This document shows, piece after piece, positions 26,995-37,914 of a stretch of DNA of 64,000 bases. The notes below the pieces were generated by a model, which made no database searches, had not been told where the DNA came from, and saw only the letters and a list, made by a program, of their open reading frames with translations. The stretch covers positions 1 to 64,000 of the forward strand of contig SXIH01000001.1 in NCBI GenBank assembly GCA_005772895.1, read 5' to 3'. The position numbers and the translations under genes are program-made. Position 1 is the first letter of the stretch, and every line of letters starts with the position of its first letter. This DNA comes from Bacteroidota bacterium. Its GTDB lineage: Bacteria; Bacteroidota; Bacteroidia; 2-12-FULL-35-15.

Positions 26995-29406
26995 ATGAAA
27001 AAAACAATCTTCCTTTTATCATTTATCTCCATAACTGCATTTTCCTTTTCTCAAGAAGTAAAAGGCATTATTAAAGGGAGTGTTGCCGAAGAATCCACCA
27101 AAGAATTAATGGAGTTTGTAAATATTGGTTTGTTTACGGTTTCTGATAGTTCTGTAATTGCAGGTATTGTGAGTGACAAAAATGGCGCATACGTTTTCAA
27201 CGATGTGAAAGAAGGAAATTATTTTGTTGAAATTAGTTTTATTGGTTTTGAAAAAGTTAATACTCCTCCATTTTCTGTCAACGATAAAAATCAACAAATT
27301 GATTTAGGAACAATTTATTTCAGACCAAGCGGACAACTTTTGGGAGATGTAGAAATTACTGCCGAAAAATCCTACATGGAAACTTCCATAGATAAAAAAA
27401 CTTATAATGTTGATCAGGATTTAATGAGTAGCAGTGGTTCTGCAAGTCAGGTTTTAGAAAATATTCCTTCTGTTGCTGTTGATATTGACGGGAAAGTAAG
27501 TTTGCGGGGTTTGTCGAATGTAACCATTTTAATAAACGGACGGCCATCAGCATTAATGAAAACAAACAGTGCTGCTGCATTACAACAAATTCCTGCAAAT
27601 ACAATTGAACGCATTGAAATTATCACAAATCCATCAGCAAAATACAAACCTGAAGGAACGGGTGGAATTATAAATATTGTTTTGAAGAAAGAAACAAAAC
27701 AAGGATTAGTTGGAAGCATTACTGCAAATGCCGGATTAGAAGATCGATATAATTCGACTTTAATTTTAAATTATAATCCGGGAAAAATAAATATCTATGG
27801 AAGTTATGGTTTTCGTCAGGATTACAGAAACAGAACTTCAGATGATTACAGAGAAATTAAAGATTCGGCAACAGGAATTTTAATAAACGATTTTAATGTT
27901 AACAGTACTGCTTATTATCGTCCGATTTCACATACTGCAAATTTTGGTATCGATTACGACATCAATGATAAAAATACCATTGGTGCTTCAGTAGATTATT
28001 TTTACACCAATTTTTTACGTACCGAAAACACAAACACCATTTCACATGCCGGAAACGACAGTATCATAAGTGATTTTGGACGAACAAGACTTAACAACGA
28101 ACAAGAATATGATCAAGAAGCATCTGCCTATTTCGAACATAAGTTTAAAAAAGAAGAGCATACACTCAATCTTGAATTTAATATTGTAAAACATTTTGAA
28201 GAAGAAAAAAATAATTTTATAGAATCCAGAAGAATAGAATTCACTCCCACTATTTATGATAATACCATTATCAGACAAGGAGAAAATGCCGGAGATGTGA
28301 CTTTAGAATATGTTTACCCGATAAATGAAGATGCTGAATTTGAAGCAGGACTAATTACAGAATGGTTTCATGAAGATTTTAGTTTTTTTGGAGAACACTT
28401 GGATGAAACAAGCAACACATGGCAGAAAGACATTAAAAAATCAAATGATTTTCTTTGGAAACAGGATCTCTATACAGTTTACGCAACCTATTCACAATCG
28501 ATTGAAGACTTTGGGTTTTTGCTTGGTGTACGTGCAGAACAAGCAAATATTACTTCCAATTTAGTAACAATGGATTCGGTTGTAACAAGCAACTATTTTA
28601 AAATTTATCCGAGTTTACATCTTTCATTAGAAACAAGCGACAATTCAGAGTTTCAGTTAAGCTATAGCAAACGCATCAATCGTCCTGAAGGCGATGAAAT
28701 GAATCCTTTTCCCGAATACGATGACCCCAGGTTTTTAGAAGCAGGAAACCCGAAATTAAAACCGGAACAAATTCATTCCATTGAATTGGGATATCAGTAT
28801 AAAAATAATAAAACAACATTTGTCCCAACGCTTTATTATAAATACACTTATGATGCTTTTACAGAAATAAGTAAATATATCAATGACACAGCTTTGCTTA
28901 CTACATTCGAAAACCTTTCTACTCAACAATCTGCCGGCTTGGAATTAATCTATTCTCAGCAGATTAAAAAGATTCTTACAATTAATTTGAGTGGAAATAT
29001 TTTTTACGATGAGATAGATGCTTCAAATCTCGGTTATGTTGGAAAAAAATCTATTATTTCTGAAAGTGTAAAACTAGGAACTAATATTAATATTACTCCT
29101 TCAACTGTTCTGCAATTAAATTCAACTTATCGCTCTCCAACTTTAACACCACAGGGAAAATATTTATCTTCTGCAGTTTTAAGTTTAGGCTTGCGACAAG
29201 ATATATTTAAGAAAAAAGCATCTTTATTACTGAGTGTTTCTGATGTATTTAATTCCTTAAGATGGACAAGTGAAATAGATACACCTGAATTATACCAAAA
29301 AACTACCGGAAAAAGACGTTCTCAGATCTTCTATCTTGGCTTTACCTACAAGTTTGGAAAAGCAACAAAAAAAGCAGAAGATATTCGTTTTGATGAAGGA
29401 AAATAA
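26995..29406 (+). CDS. TonB-dependent receptor, outer-membrane beta-barrel family
   Basis: The 803-residue protein has a signal peptide (about 1-19, ending FSFSQ) and a carboxypeptidase-regulatory-like domain (about 25-105: GSVAEESTKELMEFVNIGLF). A plug follows (about 120-215: LENIPSVAVDIDGKVSLRG, VTILINGRPSAL, IERIEIITNPSAKY), then a long OMP_b-brl_3-type barrel. It imports an unknown ligand across the outer membrane with energy from TonB. No SusD partner lies next to it. It is the first chromosomal gene after the element boundary. A TAACCTTG box lies four bases before the ATG. Confidence 0.9.
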   Translation: MKKTIFLLSFISITAFSFSQEVKGIIKGSVAEESTKELMEFVNIGLFTVSDSSVIAGIVSDKNGAYVFNDVKEGNYFVEISFIGFEKVNTPPFSVNDKNQQIDLGTIYFRPSGQLLGDVEITAEKSYMETSIDKKTYNVDQDLMSSSGSASQVLENIPSVAVDIDGKVSLRGLSNVTILINGRPSALMKTNSAAALQQIPANTIERIEIITNPSAKYKPEGTGGIINIVLKKETKQGLVGSITANAGLEDRYNSTLILNYNPGKINIYGSYGFRQDYRNRTSDDYREIKDSATGILINDFNVNSTAYYRPISHTANFGIDYDINDKNTIGASVDYFYTNFLRTENTNTISHAGNDSIISDFGRTRLNNEQEYDQEASAYFEHKFKKEEHTLNLEFNIVKHFEEEKNNFIESRRIEFTPTIYDNTIIRQGENAGDVTLEYVYPINEDAEFEAGLITEWFHEDFSFFGEHLDETSNTWQKDIKKSNDFLWKQDLYTVYATYSQSIEDFGFLLGVRAEQANITSNLVTMDSVVTSNYFKIYPSLHLSLETSDNSEFQLSYSKRINRPEGDEMNPFPEYDDPRFLEAGNPKLKPEQIHSIELGYQYKNNKTTFVPTLYYKYTYDAFTEISKYINDTALLTTFENLSTQQSAGLELIYSQQIKKILTINLSGNIFYDEIDASNLGYVGKKSIISESVKLGTNINITPSTVLQLNSTYRSPTLTPQGKYLSSAVLSLGLRQDIFKKKASLLLSVSDVFNSLRWTSEIDTPELYQKTTGKRRSQIFYLGFTYKFGKATKKAEDIRFDEGK

Positions 29407-29784
29407 TCCTCCCTTTTTTATTCCTTTTAGCAAAAAAGGTCGTTCCACTTGACGACCAATCATTTCAAATGTAAGATTCTGCTTCATTTTGTTGGTTTAA
29501 AAATTCAAGAAAATTGCTTTTTTTGGCAAAATTTAATTTCAAATCTCTCACCGCTACTAAAACAATATTTCCCTTTATTAAAAGCCATTACAGCCATTTA
29601 TTTTATCTAAAATGATTTGTTTTTTTGCAAAAAAAAGGCTTCATTTTTTTCGTTTAAAAATTTTTTTCTAAAAAAGCTTGTTTTGAGTCCGTCTCCTATA
29701 AATTTGACTGTCGCACTACTCCATTAATAAAAAACAATTTTAATGGTGACAAAATTCAAGGAACAGAACTTAAAAAAGGAAAAC
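29407..29784. other. Intergenic, T-rich, no gene seen
   Basis: The stretch is very AT-rich with long T-runs (29625-29680). I see no tRNA, convincing terminator or reading frame with protein-like composition. An in-frame ATG at 29743 is an unlikely alternative start for the next gene. Confidence 0.5.
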
Positions 29785-31341
29785 ATGAAAAAAGCTACTC
29801 TCAAAACAATCTTTCTTCAGATTTTTATCTGCTTCGTATCACTAACAGCTTTCTCACAACCATTATCTATCCAATGGCAAAATGCCTTTGGTGGGAATCT
29901 ATATGATTATGCTAAAGAAGTAATACCAACTTCTGATGGTGGATTTATTTCAGTAGGTTATAGTGAATCAGAAGACGGAAATGTATCTTTTAATCACGGT
30001 GGTGGCGATTGTTGGATTATCAAATCAAGTGCTGCAGGTTTTGTTCAATGGGAAAAAACTTATGGTGGTTCAAATTTCGATTATGGATACTCTATACAAC
30101 AAACTGCAGATGGGGGATATATTGTTTGTGGCTTTACTCAATCAATTGACGGAGATATTACTTCAAACCATGGTGATGGAGATGCTTGGGTAATTAAAAT
30201 TGATGCTATGGGTAGTATTGAGTGGCAGAAAACTTTTGGCGGTTCATTTAATGATAATGCACAATCGGTTCAACAAACTTCAGACGGTGGATATATTATT
30301 TGCGGTTATACAGAATCACTAAACGGAGATGTTACAGGAAACCATGGCGGTGGGGATTGCTGGGTAATTAAAACTGATGGATTAGGTGTAATTCAATGGA
30401 CAAAAGCATTAGGTGGAAGTTCTTATGATTTTGCTCAAGACATCAAACAAACTACTGATGGCGGATATATAGTTTGTGGTGGTAGCACCTCAAACAATGG
30501 AGATATTACCGAACAATATGGTAACGGTGATTATTGGATAGCCAAACTAGATTACTCAGGAGCTCTTATCTGGGAAAATTCTTTTGGAGGAACCAATTAT
30601 GAGGTGGCACAATATATTGAACTTACAACTGATGGAGGATATATAATAGCAGGTTATTCAATGTCAAACGATGGAGAAGTAACAGGGCAACATGGAAATG
30701 GCGACAACTGGATTGTAAAATGTGATATCAATGGAACTTTACAATGGCAAAAAACATTAGGAAGTAGTGGAAACGATTATGCATATTGTATTAAACAATT
30801 ATCAACAGGAAACTATATTTTAACTGGTTATTCAGAAATGAATGATGGAGATGTTACCGGTAATCACGGAAATTATGACTGCTGGGTAGTTCAATTGGAC
30901 GGAGCAGGAATTATTCTACAACAAAAATCTTTTGGAGGAACAGGTGTAGATATAGGATATTCTATAAAAGAAGCATCGGGAGGGACATTGGTTATTGCAG
31001 GTTATTCCGAATCAAATGATGGAGATTTATCAGGAAACCATGGTGGTGGAGATAGTTGGATATTCAGAATGAAATTGTCTTCTGTAGGAATTAATGAAAC
31101 ACCTCTATCACCATCAATTACTGTTGCACCAACTCTAAGTACTGGCAATTTCAATTTCTCAGGAATTGAAAACGAAAGTACATTGGAAGTTTTTGATGTT
31201 GCAGGTAAATTGGTTTTTCAAACTAAAATCAATTCATTTAGCTACAATCTGGATTTAAGCAATAATGCAAAAGGAGTTTACATATATAAAGTAAATTCAA
31301 AAAGCGAATTACTTGGAACTGGGAAAATTATTCTGAATTAA
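29785..31341 (+). CDS. T9SS-secreted seven-repeat propeller-like protein
   Basis: I start at MKKATLKTIFLQIFICFVSL (518 residues), which gives a clean signal peptide ending AFSQ and has AAAAAGGA upstream. Residues about 28-420 are seven repeats of about 56 residues with the pattern FGG-x-DYA-x-I-QT-DGGYI-GY-S-DGD-NHG-GD-WI-K-D-G-WQK. Seven repeats of this length suggest a closed seven-bladed beta-propeller. The recurring DGD and HGxGD acidic residues could bind calcium. The C-terminus is a T9SS-type sorting domain (SPSITVAPTLSTGNFNF, LEVFDVAGKLVF, KGVYIYKV). Function unknown; surface binding is plausible. Confidence 0.82.
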   Translation: MKKATLKTIFLQIFICFVSLTAFSQPLSIQWQNAFGGNLYDYAKEVIPTSDGGFISVGYSESEDGNVSFNHGGGDCWIIKSSAAGFVQWEKTYGGSNFDYGYSIQQTADGGYIVCGFTQSIDGDITSNHGDGDAWVIKIDAMGSIEWQKTFGGSFNDNAQSVQQTSDGGYIICGYTESLNGDVTGNHGGGDCWVIKTDGLGVIQWTKALGGSSYDFAQDIKQTTDGGYIVCGGSTSNNGDITEQYGNGDYWIAKLDYSGALIWENSFGGTNYEVAQYIELTTDGGYIIAGYSMSNDGEVTGQHGNGDNWIVKCDINGTLQWQKTLGSSGNDYAYCIKQLSTGNYILTGYSEMNDGDVTGNHGNYDCWVVQLDGAGIILQQKSFGGTGVDIGYSIKEASGGTLVIAGYSESNDGDLSGNHGGGDSWIFRMKLSSVGINETPLSPSITVAPTLSTGNFNFSGIENESTLEVFDVAGKLVFQTKINSFSYNLDLSNNAKGVYIYKVNSKSELLGTGKIILN

Positions 31342-31377
31342 ATTTTTATACCTTAGTCATCTAATTAAATTGATTAG

Positions 31378-32142
31378 ATGAAACAAGGATTCTTTTCGGC
31401 ACTCTATCAAAGCTCAGCTAGCATCGACTACCTTTTAGGCAAAAAAAGGAAGTTTATGAACCTGGGCATTTCCGACAACCCTTCCGTTGAAATAAAGTCC
31501 ACTGATAGCGAAGATGCTCATCACATTTCATTGTATATGAAATTGCTGGATTTGGCTCCAAACATTCATGAAAATACAAAAAACATAAGCGCTCTGGAAA
31601 TTGGATGCGGAAGAGGTGGCGGTTGTTACGTGATGAAAAATTATTATTCCATTTCTGATATTACAGCTGTTGATTTAAGCTCCGCAAACATACGATTAGC
31701 AAAAAGGTTTGTTCCGGAGGCAAAATTTATTGTTTCGGATGCTGTAGAATTTAAGACAGATAAAAAGTTTGATCTTATTTTAAATTTAGAATCTTCTCAT
31801 AGATATTCTTCGAGATTAACTTTTTTCAAAAATGTTGCATCAATGATGAAAGAAGATGGAAGTTTTGTATTTGGCGACATGATTAGAAAAAACGAATTGC
31901 AGGAAGTAGAAAAAATGATGAATGAAAGTGGATTGAAAATTATAAAAGTAGAAACAGTAAACAAAAGCATTGTTCAATCCATTGAACAGCATAGCAAAAA
32001 ACAATATCCTTTAGCTACCCGCTTTCCCGGTTTATTTCCAAGAAGATTGCATAGTTTTTTTGTGACTATACATTCCAGAGCGTATAATAGATTAAAGAGC
32101 GGAGATGTTTTGTATAATCTTTATTTGTTGAGGAAAAATTAA
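31378..32142 (+). CDS. SAM-dependent methyltransferase
   Basis: The 254-residue protein is a class I methyltransferase. SAM-binding motif I is [15 protein letters not shown], motif II is [17 protein letters not shown], then FIVSDAVEF and a motif IV-like [13 protein letters not shown]. The layout resembles phosphoethanolamine/sterol-type small-molecule methyltransferases. The substrate is unknown. Its stop overlaps the convergent korB stop by four bases. Confidence 0.82.
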   Translation: MKQGFFSALYQSSASIDYLLGKKRKFMNLGISDNPSVEIKSTDSEDAHHISLYMKLLDLAPNIHENTKNISALEIGCGRGGGCYVMKNYYSISDITAVDLSSANIRLAKRFVPEAKFIVSDAVEFKTDKKFDLILNLESSHRYSSRLTFFKNVASMMKEDGSFVFGDMIRKNELQEVEKMMNESGLKIIKVETVNKSIVQSIEQHSKKQYPLATRFPGLFPRRLHSFFVTIHSRAYNRLKSGDVLYNLYLLRKN

Positions 32143-33155
32143 ATCGTCCAAGTGTTTTTCCCACGAATCAACGCATCCAAATCACCTTTGCCTTTACTTT
32201 CAATTGCTTCTGCAATTTGTGCATTCATCGCATCTTCATAGCAAAAACGGTCTTCTGTATAAAAAACTCCGAACGGACGAGGTAATGGATTTTCATCGGC
32301 AGGTGTATTGAAGAAACGCACTAATATATTAGCTTTCACCTGATCTTTTTCATCGTGAATCCACAAATCGTTTGGAGAAACATCCGCAAGGTTTACAACA
32401 ACAGGTTTAAATCCATCCAACTTAATTCCTTTGTCTGCATTTTCTCCAAACACTAATGGTTTTCCGTTTTCAACAAAAAGAGTATTTATTTTTTTTGTTC
32501 CTTTTTCAGTAAAAACTTCAAATGCTCCATCGTTAAATACATTACAGTTTTGGTAAATCTCCACCATTGAAGTTCCATTGTGAGCATTCGCACGTTTTAA
32601 AATTTCGCGCAAATGAACAGGATCACGATCCATAGAACGTGCAACAAAAGTTGAATCAGCACCCAAACACAATGCCAGTGGATTAAACGGATGATCAATT
32701 GAACCCATTGGTGTTGACTTAGCTACTTTTCCTAATGGTGAAGCTGGAGAATATTGTCCTTTTGTTAAACCATAAATTTCGTTGTTGAACAACAATACAT
32801 TCACATTAAAATTTCTTCGCAATAAATGAATCAAATGATTTCCACCAATGGATAAAGAATCACCATCACCGGTAACAATCCAAACACTTAAATCGGGACG
32901 AGTTGCTTTGAGTCCGCTAGCAATAGCAGTAGCACGACCATGAATACTATGCATCCCGAACGTTTCCATATAATATGGAAAACGTGAAGAACAACCTATT
33001 CCGGAAATAAAAACAATTTGTTCACGTGGAATTCCTAACTCAGGCATTACCGTTTGAACTTGTTTTAATATAGAGTAATCACCGCAACCCGGGCACCAGC
33101 GTACTTCTTGGTCCGTTACAAAATCTTTTGCGGTTAGTTTGGTTGTTGTTTCCAT
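32139..33155 (-). CDS. korB: 2-oxoglutarate/2-oxoacid:ferredoxin oxidoreductase, beta subunit
   Basis: The 338-residue protein has the TPP-binding beta-subunit motifs. They are [15 protein letters not shown] at the N-terminus, [14 protein letters not shown], then [22 protein letters not shown] with the Mg/TPP-binding GDGD, and [14 protein letters not shown]. With KorA it reversibly decarboxylates a 2-oxoacid (most likely 2-oxoglutarate) to the acyl-CoA with ferredoxin as electron acceptor. Its ATG overlaps the korA stop by one base (TAATG), so the two are translationally coupled. Confidence 0.92.
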   Translation of the reverse strand: METTTKLTAKDFVTDQEVRWCPGCGDYSILKQVQTVMPELGIPREQIVFISGIGCSSRFPYYMETFGMHSIHGRATAIASGLKATRPDLSVWIVTGDGDSLSIGGNHLIHLLRRNFNVNVLLFNNEIYGLTKGQYSPASPLGKVAKSTPMGSIDHPFNPLALCLGADSTFVARSMDRDPVHLREILKRANAHNGTSMVEIYQNCNVFNDGAFEVFTEKGTKKINTLFVENGKPLVFGENADKGIKLDGFKPVVVNLADVSPNDLWIHDEKDQVKANILVRFFNTPADENPLPRPFGVFYTEDRFCYEDAMNAQIAEAIESKGKGDLDALIRGKNTWTI

Positions 33156-35002
33156 TATTTCAGTAACTCAATAATTTTATTTTTTATCTCCTCAGAACTA
33201 AACGGCATTCCTTTTATTTTATTTAATCCTTTCGCATCAATAAAATATTTATCACGGATAATTTTTATTAATTGTCCGTTATTCATTTCAGGAATTAAAA
33301 CTTTATCATAGCTCTTTAAAATCTCTCCTAAATTTTTTGGAAATGGATTTAAATATTTTACTTGTGCATGTGATACATCATACCCTTCTGCAATTGCTTC
33401 CCGCACGGCTGTTTTGATAGAACCATAAGTAGAACCCCAACCAAGAATTAATAATTTTCCTTTTTCCTTTCCATTATCAATTGTTTGCAATGGAATATAA
33501 TCTGCTATTTTATCCACTTTTGCCTGACGTAATTTCACCATCAACTCATGATTCTCTGGATCGTAAGAAATATTTCCTGTTTCATTTTCTTTTTCAATAC
33601 CTCCTACTCTATGCTCCAATCCTTTTGTTCCGGGGATTGCCCATTGACGTGCTAATTTTTCGTTACGCTTGTATGGTAAAAAATGTTCTCCTTCTTTCAA
33701 TTCATTTTTTGCAAAAGAAACTTTTAATTCTGGTAATTCTGCAGCTGTTGGAAATTTCCAAGGCTCAGAACCATTAGCAATATATCCATCACTCAGAAAA
33801 AATACAGGCGTCATAAATTCAATTGCTAAACGACAAGCTTCATAAGCTCCGAAAAAACAATCGGAAGGTGTATACGATGCTACAATCGGAACAGGCGATT
33901 CACCATTTCTTCCATACATCGCTTGCAGTAAATCAGATTGTTCGGTTTTAGTTGGAAGTCCGGTGCTCGGTCCGCCACGTTGCACATTCACAATCACCAA
34001 AGGAATTTCCAACATCAATGCCAATCCAATTGCTTCACCTTTTAATGCGATACCCGGTCCGGATGAAGCCGTTACTCCTAAGGAACCACCAAACGATGCT
34101 CCTATTGAAGACGTAATCGCTGCAATTTCATCTTCTGCCTGAAATGTTTTTACTCCAAAATTTTTATGTTTTGAAAGTTCATGTAATATATCAGATGCAG
34201 GAGTAATTGGATATGTTCCGTAAAATAATGTCAGTCCGGCTTTTTGACTCGCAGCAATCAAACCCAATGCAGCAGCTTGATTTCCCATGATGCTACGATA
34301 TGTTCCTTTTTCAACTGGTGCGGGTTTTACTTCATAGCGGTTCATTGGAGTTTCCACTGTATCACCATAATTGTAACCTGCTTTCAACACTTTTACGTTT
34401 GCATCAATTAATTCCGGACGTTTTTTAAATTGTTCTTTTAAAAATTCTATAGAATTATCAATCGAACGATTATACATCCAATAAATATATCCTAGCACGA
34501 ACATATTTTTAGAGCGGTCCATTTCTTTTGTACCTAATCCTGAATCAGCCAATGCAGTACGTGTAATTTTTGTTACATCAATTTCATGAACAGTAAATTT
34601 TTCAAGAGAATTATCTTTTAGTGGATTTACTCCATCAGGATATTTTGCTAGTTTTAAATTTTTAGGATCAAACCCATCGGTGTTTGCAATAATAACTCCA
34701 CCGGCTTTTAGTTGTTTGATATTGGCTTTTAAAGCTGCTGCATTCATCACCACCAATACATCACAAGCATCACCAGCAGTAAAAATTTCTTCACTACCAA
34801 AATGTAGTTGATATCCTGAAACTCCTGCTATGGTTCCTTGCGGAGCACGAATTTCGGCAGGAAAATTCGGGAAAGTACTAATATCGTTTCCGTATAATGC
34901 AGCAGTAGTGGTAAACTGAGAACCGGTAAGCTGAATACCATCTCCGGAATCTCCTGCAAAAAGAATAACTACTGCTTTTTTTATTTCTGTTGTCGCACTC
35001 AT
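33155..35002 (-). CDS. korA: 2-oxoglutarate/2-oxoacid:ferredoxin oxidoreductase, fused gamma-alpha subunit
   Basis: The 615-residue protein has the gamma domain at the N-terminus (about 10-190: [36 protein letters not shown]). The alpha domain follows ([70 protein letters not shown]). The C-terminal part is the domain II-like [12 protein letters not shown]. This fused arrangement is usual for Bacteroidota KorA. It is the first gene of the korAB pair. Confidence 0.92.
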   Translation of the reverse strand: MSATTEIKKAVVILFAGDSGDGIQLTGSQFTTTAALYGNDISTFPNFPAEIRAPQGTIAGVSGYQLHFGSEEIFTAGDACDVLVVMNAAALKANIKQLKAGGVIIANTDGFDPKNLKLAKYPDGVNPLKDNSLEKFTVHEIDVTKITRTALADSGLGTKEMDRSKNMFVLGYIYWMYNRSIDNSIEFLKEQFKKRPELIDANVKVLKAGYNYGDTVETPMNRYEVKPAPVEKGTYRSIMGNQAAALGLIAASQKAGLTLFYGTYPITPASDILHELSKHKNFGVKTFQAEDEIAAITSSIGASFGGSLGVTASSGPGIALKGEAIGLALMLEIPLVIVNVQRGGPSTGLPTKTEQSDLLQAMYGRNGESPVPIVASYTPSDCFFGAYEACRLAIEFMTPVFFLSDGYIANGSEPWKFPTAAELPELKVSFAKNELKEGEHFLPYKRNEKLARQWAIPGTKGLEHRVGGIEKENETGNISYDPENHELMVKLRQAKVDKIADYIPLQTIDNGKEKGKLLILGWGSTYGSIKTAVREAIAEGYDVSHAQVKYLNPFPKNLGEILKSYDKVLIPEMNNGQLIKIIRDKYFIDAKGLNKIKGMPFSSEEIKNKIIELLK

Positions 35003-35255
35003 TTCAATACAAAGTTAATTAAAGTAAAAAGGTTTCCCCAATCTTGGAAAAACCTTTTAAATACGTATTGTTAATATATATTAAAAATCAATCCAAATAA
35101 GCATTACGCTTACAGCACATATAGTAACACATTAGCATATTTTGAGCGGATTGAATCATTTTGTTTTCCTTTATTTCGGTTACAAATGTACAGAATATTG
35201 TTATTCTAACAACAAAAACTTGATTTGTAGGAAGAAAATGGCTTATTTTGTTGTA

Positions 35256-36488
35256 ATGAAGAAATTATCACTTTTAGTAATTATTATTCTTGTTTCCTCT
35301 GCTACCTTATTAGCCGGAGGATTTCAAATCAACCTTCAAGGACAGAAACAAACAGGAATGGGGCATACAGGCACCGGATTGTGCTTGGACAATGCCAGTA
35401 TATTGTTTAATCCGGGAGCACTTTCTTTCCTCGATTCCTTGAAAGGAATATACATTGGAGCCAGCTTTATTATGCCCCGAAGCACTTATGCTGATTACGC
35501 TACCCGTTACACCGCACATCCTGTAAAACATATTGGTACGCCTTTTACATTGTATGCCAATTATCAATTTAAAAAAGCAAAAAAATTGCAATGCGGACTC
35601 GGAATTTACACACCATTTGGAAGTAAAGTTCAGTGGGAAGACGATTGGAAAGGTCAGTTTTTGATTCGTGAAATCGATTTAAAAACCATTTTTATTCAGC
35701 CAACAGTTTCTTATAAGATTCACGAAAAAATTGGTATCGGAGTAGGATTTGTTTATGCTACCGGAAGCTTTGCTTTAAGAAAAGGAGTTCCATTACAGGA
35801 TTCATTAGGAAATTATGGCGAAGCGAATTTAGAAGGGAAAGCAAGTGGATATGGATTTAATGCAGGAATCTATTTCAAAGCAAATGATAAATTTTCTATC
35901 GGGATTGATTATCGTTCGGAAGTAAAAGTTTCTGTAGCAAGTGGAACTGCTGATTTTGAAACACCTTCTTCATTGGATTATAAATTTCCTACTACCACCT
36001 TCACAACCAAACTGCGTTTACCTCAAGTAGCTACGTTAGGACTGGGTTTTGCTCCAAATAATAAATTAAAATTGGCTTTTGATGTCAATTTTGTCGGCTG
36101 GGAATCGTATGATTCATTAATTATTGATTTTGCTGACAATACAGATGCTTTGAAAGATGTTCATTCGCCCCGGATGTATCAAAATGCCTATATTTTCAGA
36201 TTGGGTGCACAATATAAATTAAGCGAAAAATGGACCGTTCGTTTAGGAACTTATTATGATATGACACCCGTGCAAGCAGGATATTTGACTCCTGAAACTC
36301 CCGATGCAGATAAGATTGGAATTACGGCAGGAGCTTCTTTCAATATCACTAAAAAAATTCACATCGATGCTTCTTTCCTTTATATTGAAGGAAAAAAACG
36401 TTCTGACACGAATTTGGAAACCGACTTTTCCGGGACTTACAAAACAAGAGCATTGGTGCCTGGAGTAAGTTTGGAATACGTATTTTAA
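35256..36488 (+). CDS. FadL/TodX-type outer-membrane transport protein
   Basis: I start at MKKLSLLVIIILVSSATLLAG, a normal signal peptide, giving 410 residues; an alternative Met lies six codons upstream at 35238. The mature N-terminus GGFQINLQGQKQTGMGHTGTGLCLDNASILFNPGALSFL is the hatch motif of the OmpP1/FadL family. The rest is an amphipathic beta-barrel ending in ...LVPGVSLEYVF with a C-terminal aromatic. It takes hydrophobic compounds such as long-chain fatty acids across the outer membrane. It is divergent from korAB. Confidence 0.88.
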   Translation: MKKLSLLVIIILVSSATLLAGGFQINLQGQKQTGMGHTGTGLCLDNASILFNPGALSFLDSLKGIYIGASFIMPRSTYADYATRYTAHPVKHIGTPFTLYANYQFKKAKKLQCGLGIYTPFGSKVQWEDDWKGQFLIREIDLKTIFIQPTVSYKIHEKIGIGVGFVYATGSFALRKGVPLQDSLGNYGEANLEGKASGYGFNAGIYFKANDKFSIGIDYRSEVKVSVASGTADFETPSSLDYKFPTTTFTTKLRLPQVATLGLGFAPNNKLKLAFDVNFVGWESYDSLIIDFADNTDALKDVHSPRMYQNAYIFRLGAQYKLSEKWTVRLGTYYDMTPVQAGYLTPETPDADKIGITAGASFNITKKIHIDASFLYIEGKKRSDTNLETDFSGTYKTRALVPGVSLEYVF

Positions 36489-36548
36489 TTTTTTTATTCG
36501 AATAGCTTTTGTATCTTTAAATATAAATCTAAATCAAAAACCACATAC

Positions 36549-37841
36549 ATGAAAAAACTTTACTCACTATTTGCAGGAACTTTACTTTTTGCATCGGCAT
36601 CATTAAATGCACAATGTCCAGGAAATCGCTACCACGATTATGACTTTCCTATCACTCCAACTAAAACTTCGGATGTTGTTTACGGAAGCAATATCAAGGA
36701 AACAGGAGCTGCACAAACTTTATTGATGGACATATATGAACCTAGCGGAGATGTTTCTACATCAAGAGCATTGGTAATTGTCGCACATGGAGGTAGTTTT
36801 ATAGGAGGTTCAAAAACGGCTGGTGATGTTGTTCCTATTTGTAATGATTTAGCAAGATTAGGATATGTAGCAGCTTCTATGGAATACAGAGTTGGAATGA
36901 ATAATTTTCCATTCCCTGGTCCTGATTCAGCAGATGCAACAGAAGCGGTAATGCGCGCGGTGCATGATGGAAGAGCAGCTGTTCGTTTCTTTAGAAAAAA
37001 CGCAAGAGTTGGTGGAAACACTTATAAAATTGATACAAACAATATTTATTTTGCTGGAGTATCTGCAGGCGGATTTATCGGTTTACACATGGCTTATTTA
37101 GATCAACTTTCTGAATATCCAAATTACATTGATACGCTTCAACCGGGTTTATTAGGCGGTGTTGAAGGGTTAAGTGGAAGTCAAGGTTATCCTTCGGAAG
37201 TAAAGGCTGTAGTAAATATTTGTGGAGCGATTGGAGATACTGCTTGGATTAAACCAGGCGATGAACCTGTTTTGAGTTTCCATGGAACAAATGACAATAC
37301 TGTACCTTATGGTTCTGCAGTTATTGTTCTTTCAGGATTTTATCCATTACTAGAAGTTGATGGCAGCGCAACAATAGACGAACAAGTTGATTTATTAGGA
37401 ATAGAAAATTGTTTTGAAACATTTGAAGGAGCCGACCACACTCCGGAAATATCAGGCGGAACAGCCGCAACACAAGCTGCATATTATGATACAATCATAA
37501 CGATTACCAGAAATTTCTTAGAACACTTCACTTGTGGAATTCCACTTGATTGTAATAAAACGATTACTCCTATTATGGGAATAGATGATATTGCTGCTGA
37601 TGCAGATTTCAATATCTATCCAAATCCTACTTATAATTCCGCAACAATTGACCTGGAAGCATTTAAAGGAAACGATGTAACTATTGAGTTATATGATGTA
37701 ATGGGAAGAAAGGCAAAAAGCGTAAACAATATTAAAACAGAAAGCTATACCCTTCAAAGAGATAATTTACCAAGCGGTATTTATTTTATGAATGTGATGG
37801 TAGAAGGAAGAATATTCAGCAAAAAAATTATTTTCGAATAG
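36549..37841 (+). CDS. T9SS-secreted alpha/beta hydrolase (carboxylesterase-like)
   Basis: The 430-residue protein has a signal peptide ending LNAQ. An alpha/beta-hydrolase domain follows: the oxyanion-hole motif VAHGGSFIGGSK, the nucleophile elbow GVSAGGFIG, the acid in SFHGTNDNTVPYG and the catalytic His in EGADHTPE. The last about 75 residues are a T9SS type A sorting domain (FNIYPNPTYNSATI, LPSGIYFMNVMVEG). It is probably an exported esterase or lipase acting at the cell surface; the substrate is unknown. A strong terminator follows. Confidence 0.88.
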   Translation: MKKLYSLFAGTLLFASASLNAQCPGNRYHDYDFPITPTKTSDVVYGSNIKETGAAQTLLMDIYEPSGDVSTSRALVIVAHGGSFIGGSKTAGDVVPICNDLARLGYVAASMEYRVGMNNFPFPGPDSADATEAVMRAVHDGRAAVRFFRKNARVGGNTYKIDTNNIYFAGVSAGGFIGLHMAYLDQLSEYPNYIDTLQPGLLGGVEGLSGSQGYPSEVKAVVNICGAIGDTAWIKPGDEPVLSFHGTNDNTVPYGSAVIVLSGFYPLLEVDGSATIDEQVDLLGIENCFETFEGADHTPEISGGTAATQAAYYDTIITITRNFLEHFTCGIPLDCNKTITPIMGIDDIAADADFNIYPNPTYNSATIDLEAFKGNDVTIELYDVMGRKAKSVNNIKTESYTLQRDNLPSGIYFMNVMVEGRIFSKKIIFE

Positions 37842-37860
37842 CATTTTGAAAGAAGAATAA

Positions 37861-37898
37861 AAAAATCCCGCTTGGTTAATTACAAGCGGGATTTTTTA
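37861..37898. terminator. Strong bidirectional Rho-independent terminator
   Basis: A perfect 14-bp stem (AAAAATCCCGCTTG / CAAGCGGGATTTTT) with an 8-base loop lies between the convergent esterase and LD-carboxypeptidase genes. Confidence 0.92.
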
Positions 37899-37914
37899 TT
37901 TTCAATATTTTGGA

